The notes beneath the pieces were generated by a model, which was not told the origin of the DNA, searched no databases, and was given only the letters and a program-made list of their open reading frames with translations. The position numbers and the translations under genes were made by a program. 8,917 bases of DNA from JACCTH01 sp035250485 (GTDB taxonomy: Bacteria; Actinomycetota; Acidimicrobiia; Spongiisociales; ZC4RG35), in assembly GCA_035250485.1 (NCBI GenBank), contig DATFFB010000053.1, positions 1 to 8,917 on the forward strand, in the 5' to 3' direction. Positions 4,810 to 8,917 of the stretch are shown here, piece by piece. How positions within the stretch are numbered: the first letter of the stretch is position 1; the number at the start of each line of letters is the position of its first letter.

Positions 4810-7775
4810 CGTGGCACCTGAGGTCGGAGCGGCACCAACATGGAGATGCTGGTTCCGCCCGCGCTCGGCGAAATGACCACGTCTTCGGCCAGGGCGTGGA
4901 TGATCTTCAGGCCGCGACCGCGATCACTGTCGGTGGGCGGCTCCCGCCACGTCCCGGAATCGCGCACCGAGAGCTCCATCTGGCCGTCCCGTACCTCCGC
5001 TTGGACCCGGACGACGCCCTGCCCGTCGAATGCATACGCGTGTTCGGCAGCGTTAGCCGCGGCTTCGTTCGCGATCAGCAACACGTCGTTGCGCTGCTCA
5101 ATATCGAGTTCTGAGTTCTCCAGCCAGAGCGACAGAGCCCTTCGCATCTTGCTCACCTCGACCGGTGCTGCCGGGAAATCATGGCTGAATCTCGCCTCGG
5201 ACGGCGTGAACCGAACGACGAGGACACACACATCGTCATCTTGAGTTCCCTCATCGAGGAGCGAGCCGACGATGCGACTGACGAGTTCTGAGGCGCTATC
5301 TCCGCCGGCACTTTGCGTCACCTCCTCCAATAGATCGAGACGATTCTCGATCCTGTATGCCCGTCGCTCGACGAGCCCATCAGTGAAGAGCACGAAATGA
5401 TCACCTGGAGCAAGGTGAAGGTGGGCTTCGGTGCGCTCAGCGGCAAAGGAAGAACCGAGCGGGGTTGACCGCGCCTCCCAAAGCAACCGGCTCTGGCCTT
5501 GTGCAGGGACATGCAGTGGAGGCGGATGTCCCGCGCAGGAGTACACGATGTCGCCTGTCTCAGTATGTAACTCCGCATAAGCGATCGTCGCCAAGGATGC
5601 ATCCGGCAGCAATGCAACGACCTCGTCGAGTCGAGTTAACACCTCTCTCGGCGATCCGAGGGGGGCCAGGGCACGGACAGCACCGCGCAGTTGCCCCATA
5701 GCGATCGCCGCTTCGAGCCCGTGCCCGACGACGTCGCCGACAACGAGTGCCACTCGGTCGTCGGTAAGGGCGAAGGCGTCGTACCAATCACCTCCTACCT
5801 CGAGCGTCGCCGTACCCGGCCGATACGCGGTGCCGATCGACGTGCCAGGGATTACGGGCGGTTCCCCGCCGAGAAGCGCTTCCTGAAGAGTGTGCGAGAC
5901 GCCTCGCTCCTGCTCGTAGAGCTGGGCATTGTCGAGCGCGAGCGCTGCTCGCCGCGCGATCCGATCTAACAGCCTGGGGGCGATGGAGCCTTCGCCTGGC
6001 CGATAGCCCAGGCTCAATGCGCCGATCGCCCGCCCTCGGGCACGAAGTGGAGTAGTGAGCAGTTCAATCGGTCCCTCACTCGTGCGAGCCTGTGCGTCCC
6101 TGGCGAGAGCAATCTTTGCCTGCTCTGCCATCAGTGTCTCGCTGATCTGATCGGCCGATTCTTCGCTCGACGCGCGAGCCAGCACTTGCAATCGTTGAAA
6201 CTCGTCGAACGAGTACACGACAACAAGAGATGGGAGTTCATCGGTGAGTACCTTGGCGAGGGCACCGGCGCGATCGTGGAGACGCGTCGCCCGCTCCAGG
6301 ACTTCTCCGATGTGACTGAGTAGCGCGTCACTCTTCGCCGATGCCTCGGCCCTCCGCTTCAACTCCGCCCGCTCGAGAGCGACGGAGGCCTGGTCCGCCA
6401 ACGTTGTCAGGAGCCGGTACCGAACCTGGGTCACCCATTGGCTGTCTGCGACCTTGATCGAAAGGACGGCCTTCACTTGACCGTTGGTGATCACCGGAAA
6501 GGCGGCGCCCGTCGGTGCAATCACCGGAACGCGCTGGCGGGCAGCTTCTGCCGACGGGGAATCGAGAGCTATCGGAAACACTTCGGTGGCGGGGCTTCTG
6601 TCCGAGGCAGCCCCAGTGCGGGTGATCTGCCGCAGCGTCTCCCCTTCAAGAACATAGAGCTCTCCCTCGGCTGCACCCCAGTCCAGCAAGACCGATACAA
6701 CTGCCTCAGCTATGGCCTGATCCGTCGAGGCTTCGGCCAAAGCGGCTGCACTTCGGCTGAGCGACTCGGTCTCAATCCGGGTGCGAAGTTCGCTCTCGCG
6801 GATTCTGGCAAGCTCAACGGCGGCAGCGCGCTCGGCCTCGCTTCTCGCCAGCAACGAGACTGCGTGCTCCCGCTGGGTGACCTCCGCAGCCAGTGCAAGA
6901 GCGCTTGCAATCACGATGATGAGTCCCACTCGGAGATAGATCAAGCCCGTCGACGGGTCGACACCAAGACTCAACCAGAACGGCGAGCCGCCTGCAGTTG
7001 CTTCAGCGGCGATGAATGCCATCGCCGCCCCGGTGAGGGCGACCCCGCGAGACCCAGTGCGGAAGGCGACCAAGCCCAGAGCCACCAGCGGAGCAAAAAT
7101 GAATCCGAACCGCTCGAATTCGAACACGAGCATCGTGGTGGCGATCGCCGCGCCGCCAAGAACGATGCCAAGACCGAGGCTGGTTGGTGTGAGACGTCGG
7201 ACCGAAGGCGCGCGAAGTGAAAGAATTGCGCCCCCCATGACCAGAACGCCGAGTCCGTCGCCGGCCCACCACTGGCCCACGAAGCTGGCCCAACCCTGGC
7301 CAGCATCCAGGAAGACAAGGGTCGAAGCGCCGAGGATCCCACCAAGCGCCGGACCCGCAACCACGGCGCAGAGAAGGAAAGCGCCAAGATCGTGAGCACG
7401 GCCAAGATCAATCCGTTTGACGAAGGCTCCGAGCAGCAACGCGCCGAAGATCGGCTGCGCGAGGTTGGCCACGACATAGCCGAGGCTCGGAATGAGGTCG
7501 ATCCCGTGCCAGAGGTCGACCAATAGCTCGGCGATCCCGGCGGCTGTGAGGACGATCGGCCACTGCCGCCGGTCGGTGAGAAGGAGTGCGGCCATCGTCA
7601 CTCCGGCCGCCGGAAAGAACGAAGCGTTGAGTCCATTCGCCCCGAACCAGCTGAAAGCGATTTCCGAGCCGAGGGCGTACCCGACTGCCACTAGTGCGAA
7701 GAGCCAGAACGGGCGTCGAGCTAGGAAGCCGGTTAACTGTGGGCGTTCGGCGAACAACTCGGAGGCGGGTGTCAC
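4806..7775 (-). CDS. MASE1-GAF-GAF-SpoIIE phosphatase-RsbW-like kinase membrane sensor
   Basis: This 989-residue protein has five parts. Residues about 22-300 form a MASE1-type integral membrane sensor with about eight helices (EIAFSWFGANGLNASFFPAAGVTMAALLL, then a GQWWAGDGLGVLV segment). Residues about 300-345 are an alanine/glutamate-rich coiled coil. About 345-470 and 490-620 look like two GAF domains. Residues 640-857 are a SpoIIE/RsbU-type PP2C phosphatase with metal-ligand motifs GGDWYDAF (D663), GDVVGHG (D681), AGHPPPL, FTDGLVER (D799) and DDDV (846-849). Residues 862-985 are an RsbW-like ATPase/kinase with N-box NEAAANAAEHAY (903-914), RDSGTW (D939) and RGRGLKII (952-959). All expected catalytic residues appear intact. 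It probably senses a membrane or cytosolic signal and sets the phosphorylation of the STAS protein encoded directly downstream. GTG at 7775 gives the best N-terminus. Mycobacterium tuberculosis Rv1364c similarly fuses sensor, phosphatase, kinase and STAS. The signal and the final target are unknown. Confidence 0.92.
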   Translation of the reverse strand: MTPASELFAERPQLTGFLARRPFWLFALVAVGYALGSEIAFSWFGANGLNASFFPAAGVTMAALLLTDRRQWPIVLTAAGIAELLVDLWHGIDLIPSLGYVVANLAQPIFGALLLGAFVKRIDLGRAHDLGAFLLCAVVAGPALGGILGASTLVFLDAGQGWASFVGQWWAGDGLGVLVMGGAILSLRAPSVRRLTPTSLGLGIVLGGAAIATTMLVFEFERFGFIFAPLVALGLVAFRTGSRGVALTGAAMAFIAAEATAGGSPFWLSLGVDPSTGLIYLRVGLIIVIASALALAAEVTQREHAVSLLARSEAERAAAVELARIRESELRTRIETESLSRSAAALAEASTDQAIAEAVVSVLLDWGAAEGELYVLEGETLRQITRTGAASDRSPATEVFPIALDSPSAEAARQRVPVIAPTGAAFPVITNGQVKAVLSIKVADSQWVTQVRYRLLTTLADQASVALERAELKRRAEASAKSDALLSHIGEVLERATRLHDRAGALAKVLTDELPSLVVVYSFDEFQRLQVLARASSEESADQISETLMAEQAKIALARDAQARTSEGPIELLTTPLRARGRAIGALSLGYRPGEGSIAPRLLDRIARRAALALDNAQLYEQERGVSHTLQEALLGGEPPVIPGTSIGTAYRPGTATLEVGGDWYDAFALTDDRVALVVGDVVGHGLEAAIAMGQLRGAVRALAPLGSPREVLTRLDEVVALLPDASLATIAYAELHTETGDIVYSCAGHPPPLHVPAQGQSRLLWEARSTPLGSSFAAERTEAHLHLAPGDHFVLFTDGLVERRAYRIENRLDLLEEVTQSAGGDSASELVSRIVGSLLDEGTQDDDVCVLVVRFTPSEARFSHDFPAAPVEVSKMRRALSLWLENSELDIEQRNDVLLIANEAAANAAEHAYAFDGQGVVRVQAEVRDGQMELSVRDSGTWREPPTDSDRGRGLKIIHALAEDVVISPSAGGTSISMLVPLRPQVPR

Positions 7776-7800
7776 GCTGTAAATCGATCATAGAAACAGC
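7776..7800. repeat. Short inverted repeat around the sensor-gene -10 box
   Basis: GCTGT (7776-7780) and ACAGC (7796-7800) form a perfect 5-bp inverted repeat with a 15-base spacer that holds the -10 box and an ATCGAT palindrome. It could be an operator for the sensor operon. A 5-bp match at this spacing can also occur by chance. Confidence 0.3.
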
Positions 7801-7816
7801 GATCCCAAGGCGTCAG
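7787..7816 (-). promoter_or_regulatory. Promoter of the sensor-STAS operon
   Basis: On the minus strand the -35 is CTGACG (7816-7811, 4 of 6 to TTGACA), followed by an 18-base spacer and the -10 TATGAT (7792-7787, 5 of 6 to TATAAT). Transcription would start near 7780, leaving a leader of only about 5 bases before the GTG. It has the best -10 match together with a usable -35 in the window. Confidence 0.5.
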
Positions 7817-7863
7817 TGGAGGTCGGCGATTCGCTCGAGAAATAGCTGACGAACCCCTTCAAT

Positions 7864-7890
7864 TTGTCACTGGCATCCGATAGGTTCAAT
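7864..7890 (+). promoter_or_regulatory. Possible promoter of the DUF222 gene
   Basis: TTGTCA (7864-7869) matches TTGACA at 5 of 6 positions. TTCAAT (7885-7890) matches TATAAT at 4 of 6 after a short 15-base spacer and lies 7 bases before the ATG at 7898, another near-leaderless layout. No Shine-Dalgarno precedes the ATG. The short spacer keeps this tentative. Confidence 0.3.
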
Positions 7891-7897
7891 CGAACAG

Positions 7898-8917
7898 ATG
7901 TACGAACCGTTCAGCGACGAAGACTACGGGCCCTACCTGCCTCCTCCTTCTTCCCTGCCCCCGGGTCTGGCGGAGATGGAACCGGGGCCGGAGCTGGGGA
8001 GGCTCTTGGCGGAGGTGGACTCGATTCCCATCTCCGGTTATGAGCGGGCGGTCTTGGTGGCGGCCCACCGGCGGATGGTCTCCTATCACCAAGCGGAGGG
8101 ATACCGCCAGATCGCCTTGCTCTACGAGGACTGTGTCGAGCTCTCGATCCAGCCCGAGGAGGGGATGTGGGCCGCGACCACCGAGCTCTCCGCCCTCCTC
8201 CACCTCTCGGGGCGGGCCGCCGAGCTGGAGCTCGGACGGGCCCTCTCCCTCCTCCGCCTCCCCCGAGTCCTCTCCGCCCTCCGCAAGGGAGCCTTGGACC
8301 TCTACCGGGCCGAGACCATCGTCGCCCACACCTGCCATCTCAGAGAAGAAGACGCCCGCTGGGTCTCAGAACAGATCCTTTCCGAGGCTCCCGGTCTTAC
8401 CGCCTCCCAGATCCGGGTCCGGACCCAGCGGCTCTGTTATCTCGCCTCCCCCGAGGAAGCCAGGCTCCGTTATGGAGAAGCGGTCAAGAATCGTTATGTC
8501 TCGGTCACCGGTAACGAGTTCGGGACCGCCACCCTGGAGGGAAGGGACCTCCCTCCCGACCGGGCCGAGGCCGCCTACAAGCACTTGAAGAGACTGGCTC
8601 GCAAGCTGAAGCAGAAGGGGGATCCGCGCACCATCGACCAGCTGATGGCCGACCTCTTCCTGGCCCAGCTGCTGGGGGAGGAAGAGAACCAGGGAAAGAC
8701 GACGGGGTGTGCGGTCGAGCTCCGGGTCGACTTGGAGACCCTGGCCGGTCTCACCGAGGCGCCGGGCGAGCTCTCGGGTTTTGGTCCGGTGATTTCCGAC
8801 ATCGCCCGCCAGGTGGCGGAGGGCCAGCACCATTGCACCTGGTCGTGGATCGTGACCGATCCCGAGACGGGGATCCCGGTCCACACCGGGGTGACCCGGA
8901 GAAGACCACGCCGGGAG
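7898..8917 (+). CDS. DUF222 (13E12 repeat family) protein, probable HNH endonuclease, cut by the right edge
   Basis: The plus strand is open for 340 codons from ATG at 7898 to the window edge. The largely helical product has DUF222 landmarks: an N-terminal ERAVLVAAHRRMVSYHQAEGYRQIALLYED helix, a WAATTELSALLHLSGRAAELELGRAL segment, a LPRVLSALRKGALDLYRAETIVAHTCHL segment, and the TDPETGIPVHTG turn (320-331) that in the family precedes the HNH nuclease motif. That nuclease part would lie beyond the edge, so its presence is unconfirmed. DUF222/13E12 proteins are abundant, often multicopy, in actinobacteria; their biological role is poorly known and some copies are linked to phage attachment or mobility. 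Leucine is written mostly CTC over roughly 8180-8300, giving a very pyrimidine-rich coding strand unlike the sensor gene beside it. Family secure, activity uncertain. Confidence 0.88.
   Translation, partial: MYEPFSDEDYGPYLPPPSSLPPGLAEMEPGPELGRLLAEVDSIPISGYERAVLVAAHRRMVSYHQAEGYRQIALLYEDCVELSIQPEEGMWAATTELSALLHLSGRAAELELGRALSLLRLPRVLSALRKGALDLYRAETIVAHTCHLREEDARWVSEQILSEAPGLTASQIRVRTQRLCYLASPEEARLRYGEAVKNRYVSVTGNEFGTATLEGRDLPPDRAEAAYKHLKRLARKLKQKGDPRTIDQLMADLFLAQLLGEEENQGKTTGCAVELRVDLETLAGLTEAPGELSGFGPVISDIARQVAEGQHHCTWSWIVTDPETGIPVHTGVTRRRPRRE

Noticed and set aside
6438..7220. 260-codon open frame on the plus strand
   Set aside because: It lies antisense to the GAF and MASE1 regions of the sensor protein. 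Its translation is low in hydrophobic residues and resembles no family.
7881..7896. GGTTCAATCGAAC motif resembling a tRNA T-loop or phage attachment core
   Set aside because: No acceptor, D-arm or anticodon arm can be drawn around it, and no second copy was seen in the window. It is more simply a short inverted repeat near the DUF222 start.
7886..8338. 150-codon minus-strand open frame opposite the DUF222 gene
   Set aside because: The translation is glycine/glutamate/arginine-rich and arises from the complement of the CTC/TCC-rich DUF222 coding strand. The plus strand carries the recognisable family.

Overview
The window is high-GC bacterial chromosome and most likely actinobacterial. Three things point there: a DUF222/13E12-type protein, a MASE1-GAF-SpoIIE-kinase regulator, and several start codons that sit 5 to 7 bases downstream of a TANNNT-like -10 box, the arrangement of leaderless transcripts. 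I cannot name a genus; an environmental actinobacterium such as an Acidimicrobiia-like lineage is a guess. No rRNA, tRNA, CRISPR array, insertion sequence or phage gene was seen, and no gap between genes exceeds 125 bases.

Layout, left to right. 1-1449 (-) is a YtcJ-type metal-dependent amidohydrolase whose C-terminal end lies off the left edge. 1496-1855 (+) is a small MmcQ/YjbR-family protein, diverging from it. 1867-2430 (-) is a small protein with a caspase/CHAT-like His-Cys pair that resembles the DUF6642 family. 2473-2913 (-) is an HxlR-type winged-helix regulator with a C-terminal Cys/His cluster. 2964-3848 (+) is an HtrA-like trypsin-PDZ protease with no visible export signal; it diverges from the regulator across 50 bases that hold a tandem/palindromic TTGCAA operator. 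A strong hairpin (3861-3896) ends that unit. 3926-4525 (+) is a DUF2238-like membrane protein whose 3' end overlaps the converging STAS gene by 52 bp. 4474-4809 and 4806-7775 (-) form a two-gene operon with a 4-base overlap: a 989-residue MASE1-GAF-GAF-phosphatase-kinase protein followed by its likely anti-anti-sigma partner. 7898-8917 (+) is a DUF222 protein cut by the right edge before any HNH nuclease part.

The best understood unit is the partner-switching module at 4474-7775. The membrane sensor carries both an RsbU/SpoIIE-like phosphatase and an RsbW-like kinase on one chain. The downstream RsbV-like STAS protein has the phosphorylatable serine, so one polypeptide could both phosphorylate and dephosphorylate its partner. 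No sigma factor lies in the window, so its output is unknown.

The most open question is the 1867-3848 cluster: a caspase-like protein, an HxlR regulator and a cytosolic trypsin-PDZ protease sharing one control region. The regulator very probably controls itself and the protease. That the two protease-like genes work together is only a hypothesis.
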